In this document: one piece after another, positions 22,578-30,579 of the stretch
How the letters are laid out: every line of letters starts with the position of its first letter
Position numbering within the stretch: the first letter of the stretch is position 1
Source: a virus
Direction: 5' to 3' (one strand)
DNA length: 51,537 bases
Virus record (IMG/VR): IMGVR_UViG_3300046460_000424
Coordinates: 1-51,537 of that record
Made by a program: the position numbers and the translations under genes
The notes under the pieces: model-generated
The model's input: only the letters and a program-made list of their open reading frames with translations
The model's database searches: none
Told to the model about the DNA's origin: nothing

Positions 22578-22891
22578 GTGTCATCAGCTTTGCGAAGGCC
22601 CGCGAAGAGCGGACTCCTCGTTGGGAGGGTCAGGCGGTTTGCCTCGGGTGCAGACATATTTGGGATGCAATCGCGCCGATTGGCACCAACGACAGCCTGG
22701 AATGCCCGTCTTGCGACCTGCCAAAAGGTGTCATCCGCAACCTTTTCGGCGCTCCGGCGGGCGCACTGGAGCTGCACTGCGACTGCGGCAGTCATGTGCT
22801 CACCGCGTACAAGCGCGCCTCGGACGGGTTATTTGTCGTTCGCTGCATTGGCTGTGGCGCCGATTTGACCAGCGCGTTCTTTGAGGGATGA
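22574..22891 (+). CDS. Zinc-ribbon protein, 105 aa
   Basis: Four Cys pairs: CLGC (23-26), CPSC (44-47), CDC (69-71) and CIGC (91-94), giving two likely zinc-binding ribbons. Such modules usually bind nucleic acid or proteins. It lies between portal and scaffold genes, where zinc-ribbon genes are unusual; it may be expressed late as an accessory protein. ATGA junctions on both sides. Confidence 0.78.
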   Translation: MSVISFAKAREERTPRWEGQAVCLGCRHIWDAIAPIGTNDSLECPSCDLPKGVIRNLFGAPAGALELHCDCGSHVLTAYKRASDGLFVVRCIGCGADLTSAFFEG

Positions 22892-23133
22892 CTGGCATGA
22901 TCGACGCACTAGAGCGCGAGCAGCTTCTAATCGCGGCAGAGGAGGGCGTTGAAGCCATATTCTCGCAGTTCCGCTCTGCAATGGCCGTGTTGTTCGCGGC
23001 CAAGCTAAGCACTGGGTTCGAGCAATGTAAGGAAGGTGACCGCGGGTCATTCCGCTATGCCCAGAAAGTGGCTGCGCACGGGCACGAGATCACGTTCGTG
23101 CATTGGATTCGGCCTATCGGAGTCGCGGCGTGA
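22888..23133 (+). CDS. Hypothetical protein, 81 aa
   Basis: Unrecognised helical protein (REQLLIAAEEGVEAIFSQFRSAMAVLFAAKL). The hydrophobic segment at residues 27-40 is too short to be called a membrane span. It is coupled to the zinc-ribbon gene by ATGA and to the next gene by GTGA. Confidence 0.72.
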   Translation: MTGMIDALEREQLLIAAEEGVEAIFSQFRSAMAVLFAAKLSTGFEQCKEGDRGSFRYAQKVAAHGHEITFVHWIRPIGVAA

Positions 23134-23414
23134 GGCAGGTAAAGCCACTGGCGCCGGCCGTTGCCGATCAGCCAGCCCTATTCGACCTCGCGACCGTGGC
23201 AGCCATCAAGGCGACCTACGCGGGCGCCGCCACCGAGCGCCAGCAAATCGTCGCGATGGAATGGGTAATCAGGGCCGCCGCGAACGTGCCAGGCATTAGC
23301 TACCGCGCTGGCGACAGTCACGCGACCGCATTTCTTGAGGGCCGCAGGTTCGTGGGGGCGCAGATCCTCAGCCTGATCGGCATGGATATCAACAAGCTGA
23401 AGGACGACAAGTAA
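23130..23414 (+). CDS. Bbp19-like phage protein
   Basis: A 94-residue protein. The C-terminal segment DSHATAFLEGRRFVGAQILSLIGMD follows the pattern of the small Bbp19-type protein of Bordetella phage BPP-1 and relatives ('T-A-F-x-E-G-R-R-x-V-G'), found between portal and scaffold genes of temperate podoviruses, as here. Function is unknown. GTG start in a GTGA junction. Confidence 0.75.
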   Translation: MRQVKPLAPAVADQPALFDLATVAAIKATYAGAATERQQIVAMEWVIRAAANVPGISYRAGDSHATAFLEGRRFVGAQILSLIGMDINKLKDDK

Positions 23415-24343
23415 TGGCGACGGCACCCGCAACGATCATCGAAGAACCGGCTGGCGAGCTAGAACCGGCCCCCGCTGCTGCGCCCGCTCCGGCACCAGCC
23501 GCAGCGCCGGCAAGCGCCGCTCCAGCCCCTGAGCCCGCGGCTAGCGAGCCGCCAGCGCCTGCCAACGACGACTGGCGCGCGCGCCTCTCCGGCGGCGATG
23601 ACAAGCTGCTCGGCTATCTCGCCCGCGTCCCGTCCGAAAAGGCGCTGGTGGAGCGCGTGAAGCGCCACGAGGACGATCTGAAGGCGGGTAAGTACGTCAA
23701 GCCGCTGCCCGACAATCCGACAGACGAGGAAGTCGCCGCACACCGCAAGGCGCAGGGCGTGCCGGACAAGCCGGAAGCCTATCTCACGTCGCTCCCTGAC
23801 GGGCTCGTGGTCGGCGAGGCGGACAAGCCTTTCGTCGATCAGTTCCTGACGAACATGCACGGCGCCGGTGCGCCGCCTGCGCTCGTGAATGCGGCGCTCG
23901 AAACCTATTACGGCATCGTCGAAGAGCAGGCCGCAGCGGAATCGCAGGCCGCGAACGAAGCCAAGAACGCCAGCATCGAAGCGCTGCGCGAGGAATGGGG
24001 CGCGGACTACAAGCGCAACCTCAACGTCATGACCGCACACCTCGACACGCTGCCCCCGGCGGTCGCTGAAGCGTTCAAGTTCGGCAAGGGCGCGGACGGG
24101 CTCCCGCTGGGCTACAATGCTGACGTGCTGAAGTGGCTGACGGCGCAGGCGCTGGAGACCAACCCGCTTGCGACCGTCGTTCCCGGTGCCGGCGCCAACC
24201 AGGCCAGCGCGATCGCCGACGAGATCAAGACGATCGACGATTTCATGCGCACGAACCGGGCGGCGTACAACAAGGACGAGAAGATGCAGGCCCGTTATCG
24301 CGAGCTTGTGGACGCGCGTTCGAGGCTTGAAGCGAAGGGTTGA
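23414..24343 (+). CDS. Capsid scaffolding protein
   Basis: A 309-residue protein with a long Ala/Pro-rich N-terminus (residues 5-50), charged helical middle (KRHEDDLKAGKY, VEEQAAAESQAANEAKNASIEALREEWG) and helical end (EKMQARYRELVDARSRLEAKG). Position just before the major capsid gene and this composition fit a scaffold that guides capsid assembly and is lost later. The DKPEAYLTSLPDGL segment is common in podovirus scaffolds. Confidence 0.85.
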   Translation: MATAPATIIEEPAGELEPAPAAAPAPAPAAAPASAAPAPEPAASEPPAPANDDWRARLSGGDDKLLGYLARVPSEKALVERVKRHEDDLKAGKYVKPLPDNPTDEEVAAHRKAQGVPDKPEAYLTSLPDGLVVGEADKPFVDQFLTNMHGAGAPPALVNAALETYYGIVEEQAAAESQAANEAKNASIEALREEWGADYKRNLNVMTAHLDTLPPAVAEAFKFGKGADGLPLGYNADVLKWLTAQALETNPLATVVPGAGANQASAIADEIKTIDDFMRTNRAAYNKDEKMQARYRELVDARSRLEAKG

Positions 24344-24533
24344 CAAACCCGCGACAGGTATCCTAATACCGTTCCTGCTGGCCCGGACTCCGTCTGTCCC
24401 AGCATCGACCGAGGCCCGTAGGCGGGCACACATCGCAGCCCCGCGGAAGGGCTCAAGGACCGCCCCTCACGGCTCGGTCTGAGATCCCCGCAACCGGCCC
24501 TGTGAAATCCCAACCGATTTCATGGAGGCCGTA
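24344..24533 (+). other. Structured leader of the capsid gene
   Basis: 190 bases without a gene. It contains pairing segments (for example GCCCCGCGGAAGGGC and CCGATTTCATGG near the start) and ends with TGGAGGCCGTA before the ATG at 24534. Such leaders often stabilise or enhance translation of the major capsid mRNA; a promoter for the capsid transcript may also lie here, but I cannot name its boxes. Confidence 0.45.
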
Positions 24534-25385
24534 ATGGCTGAGACCGCATTTCAGATTCAATATCGTCAGGAGTTCATTGCCGGGTTCGAAGCCCGCCAGT
24601 CGCTGCTCCGCCAGTCCACCACCACCGAGACGATGATCAAGGGCAATCAGGCCACGTTCCTTGTCGCGGACAGCGGCGGGGCCGAAGCCGTGACGCGCGG
24701 CGTCAATGGCCTGATCCCGGCTCGTGCCGACAATCTCTCGCAGCCAGTCGCCACCCTCGCGGAATGGCACGATCTGGTCCGCAAGACCGGCTTCAACGTG
24801 TTCGCCTCGCAGGGTGACCAGCGCGCGATCATGCAGCAGACCACGATGGGCGTCGTCAATCGCAAGATCGACAGCGACATCATCACCGAGCTGAACACCG
24901 GCACCCAGGACACCGGCGCAACGGCAGTCGCCACGCTCGGCATGGCCCTTCGCGCACAGACCATCCTCGGCAACAACGAAGTGCCCATGGACGGCAACCT
25001 GTGGGCGGTGATCACGCCGGCATTCCGCGCCTATCTGCTCCAGGTGCCCGAGTTCTCCAGCGCTGACTGGGTCTCGGTCAAGCCGATGGACACCGGCGCG
25101 CCCGCCTGGAAGGATCAGGTCGGCTTCTACCGCTGGCTCGACACCAACTGGATCGTTCACCCGAACCTTCCCGGTGTCGGCACGGCGGCCGAGAAGTGCT
25201 TCATGTACCACTCGACCGCGATCGGCCACGCCGTCAACACCGCCGGGCTCCAGACCCCGATCGGCTACGATGAGGAGCAGGATTACTCCTGGGCCCGCGC
25301 GACGATCTACATGGGTTCGAAGCTGCTTCAGAACGCTGGCGTCGTGGTGATGAACCATGACGGCTCCGCTCTGGTCGCCGAATAA
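24534..25385 (+). CDS. Major capsid protein
   Basis: A 283-residue protein that opens MAETAFQIQYRQEFIAGFEARQSLLRQSTTTETM and has the HK97-fold style: an E-loop-like region (SGGAEAVTRGVNGLIPARADNLSQPVATLAEW), then a regular alpha/beta core with QGDQRAIMQQTTMGVVNRKIDSDII and RAYLLQVPEFSSADWV. It follows the scaffold gene, as expected. The upstream in-frame ATG at 24522 overlaps the ribosome-binding site GGAGG, so I chose 24534. Length is typical of podovirus capsids of BPP-1-like phages. Confidence 0.9.
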   Translation: MAETAFQIQYRQEFIAGFEARQSLLRQSTTTETMIKGNQATFLVADSGGAEAVTRGVNGLIPARADNLSQPVATLAEWHDLVRKTGFNVFASQGDQRAIMQQTTMGVVNRKIDSDIITELNTGTQDTGATAVATLGMALRAQTILGNNEVPMDGNLWAVITPAFRAYLLQVPEFSSADWVSVKPMDTGAPAWKDQVGFYRWLDTNWIVHPNLPGVGTAAEKCFMYHSTAIGHAVNTAGLQTPIGYDEEQDYSWARATIYMGSKLLQNAGVVVMNHDGSALVAE

Positions 25386-25397
25386 GGAGGACAGACA

Positions 25398-25655
25398 ATG
25401 GCCTACGCAACCACCAATCCTCCGAAGCTGATGGCTCAGCCGATCGCTGGACCCCGTCTCTGGGTCTATGCTTCGGACGATGTCTCGACGCTGGTCGATG
25501 ACTCGGGGTATTTCACCAACGGCTACACGCTCGGCATGCGTGTCGGTGACATCATCCACGTCATCGAGAACGACAACTCCTATGCGCATACCGTGCATGC
25601 GGTGACTGTCGCCGTCCAGTCCACCGGCGCGGTAACGATCTCCGCCGCGACCTAA
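25398..25655 (+). CDS. Small capsid-associated protein, 85 aa
   Basis: An 85-residue beta-rich protein (GPRLWVYASDDVSTLVDDSGYFTNGYTLGMRVGDIIHVIEND). This pattern is typical of a small structural protein encoded beside podovirus capsid genes, perhaps a decoration or stabilising protein. AGGAGG before the ATG; followed by a terminator. Confidence 0.78.
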   Translation: MAYATTNPPKLMAQPIAGPRLWVYASDDVSTLVDDSGYFTNGYTLGMRVGDIIHVIENDNSYAHTVHAVTVAVQSTGAVTISAAT

Positions 25656-25680
25656 CCCTTTCAACCCCGTCGTCACCTCT

Positions 25681-25711
25681 AAGGGCTTCGCTTCACGGCG
25701 GGGCCCTTTTT
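25681..25711 (+). terminator. Intrinsic terminator after the capsid genes
   Basis: AAGGGC (25681-25686) pairs with GCCCTT (25703-25708) followed by a T-run to 25711. A larger alternative stem can form with the CCCCG just upstream. It allows partial termination, so capsid genes can be expressed more strongly than the tail genes downstream. Confidence 0.75.
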
Positions 25712-25741
25712 GTTGGCGCAGACAAAAAGAAGGACGACACA

Positions 25742-26176
25742 ATGGCGATCTCTCTTCCCCCGAACCGCCTTCAGCGCGCCGAGCATTACTGCGTGCAATA
25801 CTGCGTGCCGCTGCCCGATGACGTGACGGTCGATCAGGCGATGGCGCCGGAGTTCTGGGCCCATGTCGGTCGCCAGCTCAAGCGCTGGGATATCATCATC
25901 CTGCTGTCGGAAGCCGAGAACTCGCGCACCGAGACGGTCGTGACGAGCGCCGGCCCTGGCTTTGCCGCACTCAAGATCCTTTCGACCGTTTCGCTCGATG
26001 CGGACGAGCGCGCCGACAGCACGACACCGATCGACATCTTCGTGAAATACAACGGCCCGCACGACAAATGGACCGCCATTCGCAAGTCGGACGGAGAGAA
26101 GCTGAAGACCGGCTTCACGGCCAAGGTCGATGCCGAAAAGTGGCTGTCCGACCATGTGGCGGCACTGAACCGCTGA
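25742..26176 (+). CDS. Hypothetical virion-module protein, 144 aa
   Basis: Unrecognised protein with Cys residues near the start (HYCVQYCVPLP) and a regular alpha/beta pattern (KRWDIIILLSEAENSRTETVVTSAGPGFAALKIL). In BPP-1-like phages a similar-size gene sits between capsid and tail-tube genes. It may be a head completion protein, but this is inference. Confidence 0.7.
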   Translation: MAISLPPNRLQRAEHYCVQYCVPLPDDVTVDQAMAPEFWAHVGRQLKRWDIIILLSEAENSRTETVVTSAGPGFAALKILSTVSLDADERADSTTPIDIFVKYNGPHDKWTAIRKSDGEKLKTGFTAKVDAEKWLSDHVAALNR

Positions 26177-26400
26177 TGCCCTCGCTCCGCACGCGGCAGG
26201 CATATCAGAACATCATTCTGAGCACGGCGCAGGACGCGCTTGGCGATGCCGCCGCAGCGGTTGCTGACGCGACCGAGACTCTCGGCACGGTGCAGGACAC
26301 GATCACCGACATCCAGGCCGGCACACTCGACCTCGATGCCGTCACGGTCGGCGGGAAGAAGTTCATCAACGTCGGTGACGAACTGGTGCCAGAGCCATGA
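26176..26400 (+). CDS. Hypothetical protein, 74 aa
   Basis: Unrecognised small protein. Helical first half (QDALGDAAAAVADATETLGTVQDTITDIQAG) and a short end resembling a beta hairpin (AVTVGGKKFINVGDELV). The ATG shares one base with the previous TGA (TGATG), and its stop overlaps the next start (ATGA). Longer upstream reading is out of frame with known coding sequence. Confidence 0.7.
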   Translation: MPSLRTRQAYQNIILSTAQDALGDAAAAVADATETLGTVQDTITDIQAGTLDLDAVTVGGKKFINVGDELVPEP

Positions 26401-27041
26401 CAACGCAACTCAGCCTCTACAACGGCGCGCTCCGCATCCTGAAGGAGCGCAAGCTCGCCAACCTCGCGGAGAACCGTGAGCCGCGGCGCCTGCTCGACGA
26501 TGCGTGGGGCAACGGCCAGACGGAAGGCGCGGTCAAGTTCTGCCTCGAAATGTCGGAGTGGACCTTCGCGACACGCACCGTCCAGGCTGATTGGTCGCCG
26601 TCCGTAGAGCCAGCATTCGGGTATCGCTATGCGTTCGACCAGCCCGACGACATGGTGCGCATCTGCGGCATATGGTCGGATGCTGCCTGCACGCAGCCGC
26701 TGCTGCGCTACAGCGACGAGCGGCGGTTCTGGTATGCGGATCTGGAAACGATCTACGCCAGTTACGTCTCCAATGGGCTCGAATATGGCGCCGATCTGTC
26801 GGTCTGGTCGGAGACCTTCACGAAGCTGGTCGAAGCGTATCTCGCCAAGGAGATCGCCGGCAATCTCACCTCGAGCTACAACCTGATCGAACTGGCTTCG
26901 CGAGCATGGAAGGAAGCCAAGCTCGAATCCCGGTCGATCGACGCGATGAAGAAGCCGACCAAGTTCACGCCGCCCGGGTCGTGGTCGTCCTCGCGGCGCG
27001 GTGGCGACTTCCGGCGCAGCCGCTGGGATGAGCGTAGCTGA
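26397..27041 (+). CDS. Tail tubular protein A (T7 gp11-like)
   Basis: A 214-residue protein whose start MTTQLSLYNGALRILKERKLANLAENREPRRLLDDAW is typical for podovirus tail tubular protein A. The middle has WTFATRTVQ (about 59) and YRYAFDQPDDMVRICGIW (about 77-94). It forms the ring that links the connector to the nozzle. It is followed directly by tail tubular protein B with one shared base. Confidence 0.9.
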   Translation: MTTQLSLYNGALRILKERKLANLAENREPRRLLDDAWGNGQTEGAVKFCLEMSEWTFATRTVQADWSPSVEPAFGYRYAFDQPDDMVRICGIWSDAACTQPLLRYSDERRFWYADLETIYASYVSNGLEYGADLSVWSETFTKLVEAYLAKEIAGNLTSSYNLIELASRAWKEAKLESRSIDAMKKPTKFTPPGSWSSSRRGGDFRRSRWDERS

Positions 27042-29761
27042 TGGGCGCCGCAAATGTCGTCTTGAACGGTTTCAACAGGGGCCGGATTTCTCCGCTCGCG
27101 CTCGCCCGCACCGACTTCAAGCGCACGGCCATGTCGGCGGAGGTACAGACCAACTGGATGCCGCGCGCGCTCGGGTCGATGATGCTGCGCCCGGGGCTCG
27201 GCTATACCGGTGCGACCAAGGGCAATCTGCAGGCCGTGTCCTTGCCGTTCGTGTTTGCCACAGACGACACGGCTCGGTTGGAATTGACCGACCTGGCGAT
27301 GCGCGTGTGGGTCGATGACGTGCTGGTTACCCGTCCTGCGGTGACGAGCGCGGTCACGAACGGCTCGTTTGGCGCAGATATCGCCGGCTGGACCGACCTT
27401 GATTCGGGCGGGGCTGTCTCCTCCTGGGCCCTCGGTGGCTATATGTCGCTCGTCGGCACAGGGACTGCGGCAGCCAAACGGCGCCAGCAAGTGACGTGCG
27501 CCGGCCTCAACCTCGGGGTCAGGCATGCGCTCAACATCATCATCTACAGCGGCCCGGTGCTGCTCCGCGTCGGCGCATCCGCGGGCAGCGACGAGTATGT
27601 GACCGAGACGACCTTGCAGGCGGGTTTTCACTCGCTCGCGTTCACGCCTGCCACTGATTTCTACATCGATGTCTTCAATTTCGAAGAGGCGGCATCGTTC
27701 GTCAGCAGCATCGAGGTCGCCCCGGCCGGCGCCATGGAGGTAACGACACCCTGGATCGCAGCCGACCTTCCCTCGCTTCGGTGGGACCAGTCTGGCGATG
27801 TCGTGTTCGTCGCCTGCACAGGCTACCGCCAGCGCCGAATAGAGCGGCGCGCGGTCGATAGCTGGTCAGTTGTCGTGTATCAGAGCGACGACGGGCCTTT
27901 CCGCGTCCAGAATGTCGGGCCGATCACCATTCAGCCCTCCGCCACCTCGGGGGATATCACGCTCACCGCGTCGGAGCCGCTGTTCCATAGCGGGCACGGT
28001 GGGGCCCTGTTCAAGCTGACCCAGTCCGGTCAGTCACAGGATGTGTCGGTAACGGCCTCGGATCAGTGGTCGTCGCCTATCCGCGTTACCGGCATCGACG
28101 GGACGCGCGTGTTCTCGGTCTTCATCAACGGGACATGGTCGGGGACGGTGACACTGCAATATTCGGTCGGGGATCCGGGGGACTGGGTCGATGCGATCTC
28201 CGGTTCCTTCACGGCGAACACCGCGATTTCGTACGACGACACGCTCGACAATCAGGTCATCTATTACCGCATCGGCATGAAGTCCGGCGCATGGGTGTCC
28301 GGCACTGCCGAATGTCTGCTCGAATATTCATCGGGCAGCCAGACGGGTATCGCCCGCATAAATCAGTCCGGCGTCACGAACAGCACAACTGCGACCGCGG
28401 CGGTGTTGACCGAGTTCGGCAATACAGGCGCAACCTCCGACTGGTCGGAAAGCTACTGGTCGGCGTTCCGCGGATATCCATCGGCTGTCGCGCTCTATGA
28501 GGGGCGTCTGTGGTGGTCGGGCAAGGACCGGGTGTGGGGCTCGGTCTCCGATGCCTTCCACAGCTTCGATGACGGGTACGAAGGCGATGCCGGCCCGATC
28601 TCGCGCAGCATCGGCTCCGGCCCGGTGGACAAGGTCGGGTGGCTCCTACCATTGCAGCGGCTGCTCCTGGGTGGAGAGGGCAAGGTTTATTCCGCGCGCT
28701 CGTCCTCGCTCGACGAGCCGCTGACGGGCCTGAATTTCAATATCAAGGGCATCTCGACGCAGGGCTCTGCCGCGGTCAACGGCGCGATCGTCGATACGTC
28801 CGCAGTGTTCGTGCAGCGCTCGGGTGTCCGCATCTACGAAGCCGCCTATGATGCCGGAAGCTACGACTATGCGGTGAGCGAGCTCACGCAGCTCGTGCCC
28901 GAGATTGGCGAGCCCGGCATCGTCAAGATCGTCATCCAGCACCAACCCGAAAAGCGACTGCACTGCATCCGGGCAGACGGCACGGTGGCGGTCATGGTGT
29001 ACGACAAGCAGGAGGAAGTTACCTGCTGGATCGACGTCGAGACGGTGGGCGGGCTGATCGAGGACGCCGTTGTCCTGCCCGGCGGAGTCGAGGATCAGGT
29101 CTATTACACCGTCAAGCGCACGATCAACGGCGGGACGGTGCGCTATCATGAGAAATGGGCGATGGAGGCCGAGTGTCGAGGCTTCGCCTCTGCCAAGCTG
29201 TCGGACGCGCATGCGGTCTATAGTGGCGCTGCGACAACGACGATCGCCAGCCTGAGTCATCTGGAAGGCGAAGAGGTCGTGGTCTGGGGCTGGAACACGG
29301 CCACCCCGTTCACGAATGCGGATGGCGAAGCGATCGGGCGCGATCTGGGCACGTTCACGGTGGACGGCGGGGAGATCGAAGGGCTTGCCGACGAAGTGAC
29401 CAACGCAGTCGTCGGCCTCGCCTACGCCGCGCAGTTCATGAGTTCGAAGCTCGCCTATGCCGTCGAGGGTGGTGTCGCGCTGACGATGAAGAAGCGGGTC
29501 AGCCAGTTGGGGCTGATCGGTCGCTGGCTGCATGCGCTCGGGCTCCGCTACGGACCAAGCTTCGATCTTCTGGACGATCTGCCGATGATCGAGCGCGCGG
29601 CCGAAGTAGATCCGAACGATATGCGCTCAGCCTATGACGAAGAGCAATTTCCATTCCCCGGCAATTGGGACACTGACAGCCGCGTATGCCTTGAAGCTGC
29701 ATCGCCGCGGCCCTGCACCGTGCTGGCGCTGGTGATCGGCATGGAGGGTTCCGCAAAGTGA
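27041..29761 (+). CDS. Tail tubular protein B / nozzle (T7 gp12-like)
   Basis: A 906-residue beta-rich protein. The start LNGFNRGRISPLALARTDFKRTAM and NWMPRALGSMMLRPGLGYTG (about 40-58) are hallmarks of the podovirus nozzle family. Later WSGKDRVWGSVSDAFHSFDDGYEGDAGPISRSIGSG and DLSSL-type strands continue the family pattern. It forms the tip of the short tail and contacts the fibres. Slightly longer than T7 gp12 (794). Confidence 0.9.
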   Translation: MGAANVVLNGFNRGRISPLALARTDFKRTAMSAEVQTNWMPRALGSMMLRPGLGYTGATKGNLQAVSLPFVFATDDTARLELTDLAMRVWVDDVLVTRPAVTSAVTNGSFGADIAGWTDLDSGGAVSSWALGGYMSLVGTGTAAAKRRQQVTCAGLNLGVRHALNIIIYSGPVLLRVGASAGSDEYVTETTLQAGFHSLAFTPATDFYIDVFNFEEAASFVSSIEVAPAGAMEVTTPWIAADLPSLRWDQSGDVVFVACTGYRQRRIERRAVDSWSVVVYQSDDGPFRVQNVGPITIQPSATSGDITLTASEPLFHSGHGGALFKLTQSGQSQDVSVTASDQWSSPIRVTGIDGTRVFSVFINGTWSGTVTLQYSVGDPGDWVDAISGSFTANTAISYDDTLDNQVIYYRIGMKSGAWVSGTAECLLEYSSGSQTGIARINQSGVTNSTTATAAVLTEFGNTGATSDWSESYWSAFRGYPSAVALYEGRLWWSGKDRVWGSVSDAFHSFDDGYEGDAGPISRSIGSGPVDKVGWLLPLQRLLLGGEGKVYSARSSSLDEPLTGLNFNIKGISTQGSAAVNGAIVDTSAVFVQRSGVRIYEAAYDAGSYDYAVSELTQLVPEIGEPGIVKIVIQHQPEKRLHCIRADGTVAVMVYDKQEEVTCWIDVETVGGLIEDAVVLPGGVEDQVYYTVKRTINGGTVRYHEKWAMEAECRGFASAKLSDAHAVYSGAATTTIASLSHLEGEEVVVWGWNTATPFTNADGEAIGRDLGTFTVDGGEIEGLADEVTNAVVGLAYAAQFMSSKLAYAVEGGVALTMKKRVSQLGLIGRWLHALGLRYGPSFDLLDDLPMIERAAEVDPNDMRSAYDEEQFPFPGNWDTDSRVCLEAASPRPCTVLALVIGMEGSAK

Positions 29762-30126
29762 CCCTCACCGCGCGCGCCGCGACACCATCTGACCTCCGCG
29801 AGTTCTATCCCGACATGGTGTGTTCGTTCCGCGCATGGGTCTGCGAGCTAAACGGCGAGGTTCAGGGCATTATCGGGGTTGCGCTGCTGCGACCGCTCGC
29901 CTGCATGTTCTCGACCGTCCGCGAGCCGCTGAAACCGTTCCTGCGGCATCTGACGATCCTGCGCCTGATCAAGCGGGCGCAAGCGGCAGTGCAGGCGTCT
30001 CGGGTGCCGGTGATTGCCCTTGCCGAGCCGGGACTGGTGACGGCGCCGCGCATCCTTGAGCGGATCGGGTTCGAGCATGTCGGCACGTTCGACGACGGCG
30101 AGATTTACGGGTGGGGGTGGCGTTAA
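29758..30126 (+). CDS. GNAT-like virion module protein (T7 gp13-like position)
   Basis: A 122-residue protein. The pattern ARAATPSDLREF ... GEVQGIIGVALL ... RAQAAVQASRVPVIALAEPG ... APRILERIGFEHVGTFDDGEIYGW is that of a small acetyltransferase-fold protein; a gene with this fold stands at the same place (between nozzle and internal virion proteins) in many T7-like and BPP-1-like phages. The acetyl-CoA loop is weak (no clear R/Q-x-x-G-x-G/A), so enzyme activity is doubtful. Confidence 0.75.
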   Translation: MTLTARAATPSDLREFYPDMVCSFRAWVCELNGEVQGIIGVALLRPLACMFSTVREPLKPFLRHLTILRLIKRAQAAVQASRVPVIALAEPGLVTAPRILERIGFEHVGTFDDGEIYGWGWR

Positions 30127-30579
30127 ATGGCACAAGCGATTCCCTTTGCGATCATGGCGGCCGGCTCCCTGCTCAACGCTGGCGGGACGATCATCGGGGC
30201 CAACAGCGAGGCGAAGGAGCTTCGGACGCAGGCGGCGCAGCTTGACGCGCAGGCGGGAACCACGCGGGCGTCCTCCCAGCGCCAGGCCATGGAGGAGCGG
30301 CGACAGGCGCGGTTGGTGCAGTCGCGGCAACTCGCGCTGGCGGCGGCTGGTGGCGGGGCTGATGATCCATCCGTGGTCAATGCCATGGCTGATGTGGAGG
30401 GCGAGGGCTCCTACCGGGCCGCAGCCGCCCTGTACGATGGCGATACGCAGGCTCAGGGCTATGAGGCACAGGCCGCAGCCAACCGGCGCGGAGCAAAGTC
30501 GGTGAAGACTGCCGGCGCGCTTAAGGCGGCGGGCACGATCCTGTCCGCGGGCACCTCTCTATTCGGGAAGTATGGGTGA
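30127..30579 (+). CDS. Internal virion protein (T7 gp14-like)
   Basis: A 150-residue protein with a hydrophobic N-terminal stretch (IPFAIMAAGSLLNAGGTIIGA, residues 5-25), a long Gln/Ala/Arg-rich helix (LRTQAAQLDAQAGTTRASSQRQAMEERRQAR) and a small hydrophobic C-terminus (LKAAGTILSAGTSLFGKYG). This layout and its place before two very large genes match gp14, which is ejected with the DNA and forms an outer membrane pore. Four Cys-free, Ala-rich helices would fit that role. Confidence 0.78.
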   Translation: MAQAIPFAIMAAGSLLNAGGTIIGANSEAKELRTQAAQLDAQAGTTRASSQRQAMEERRQARLVQSRQLALAAAGGGADDPSVVNAMADVEGEGSYRAAAALYDGDTQAQGYEAQAAANRRGAKSVKTAGALKAAGTILSAGTSLFGKYG

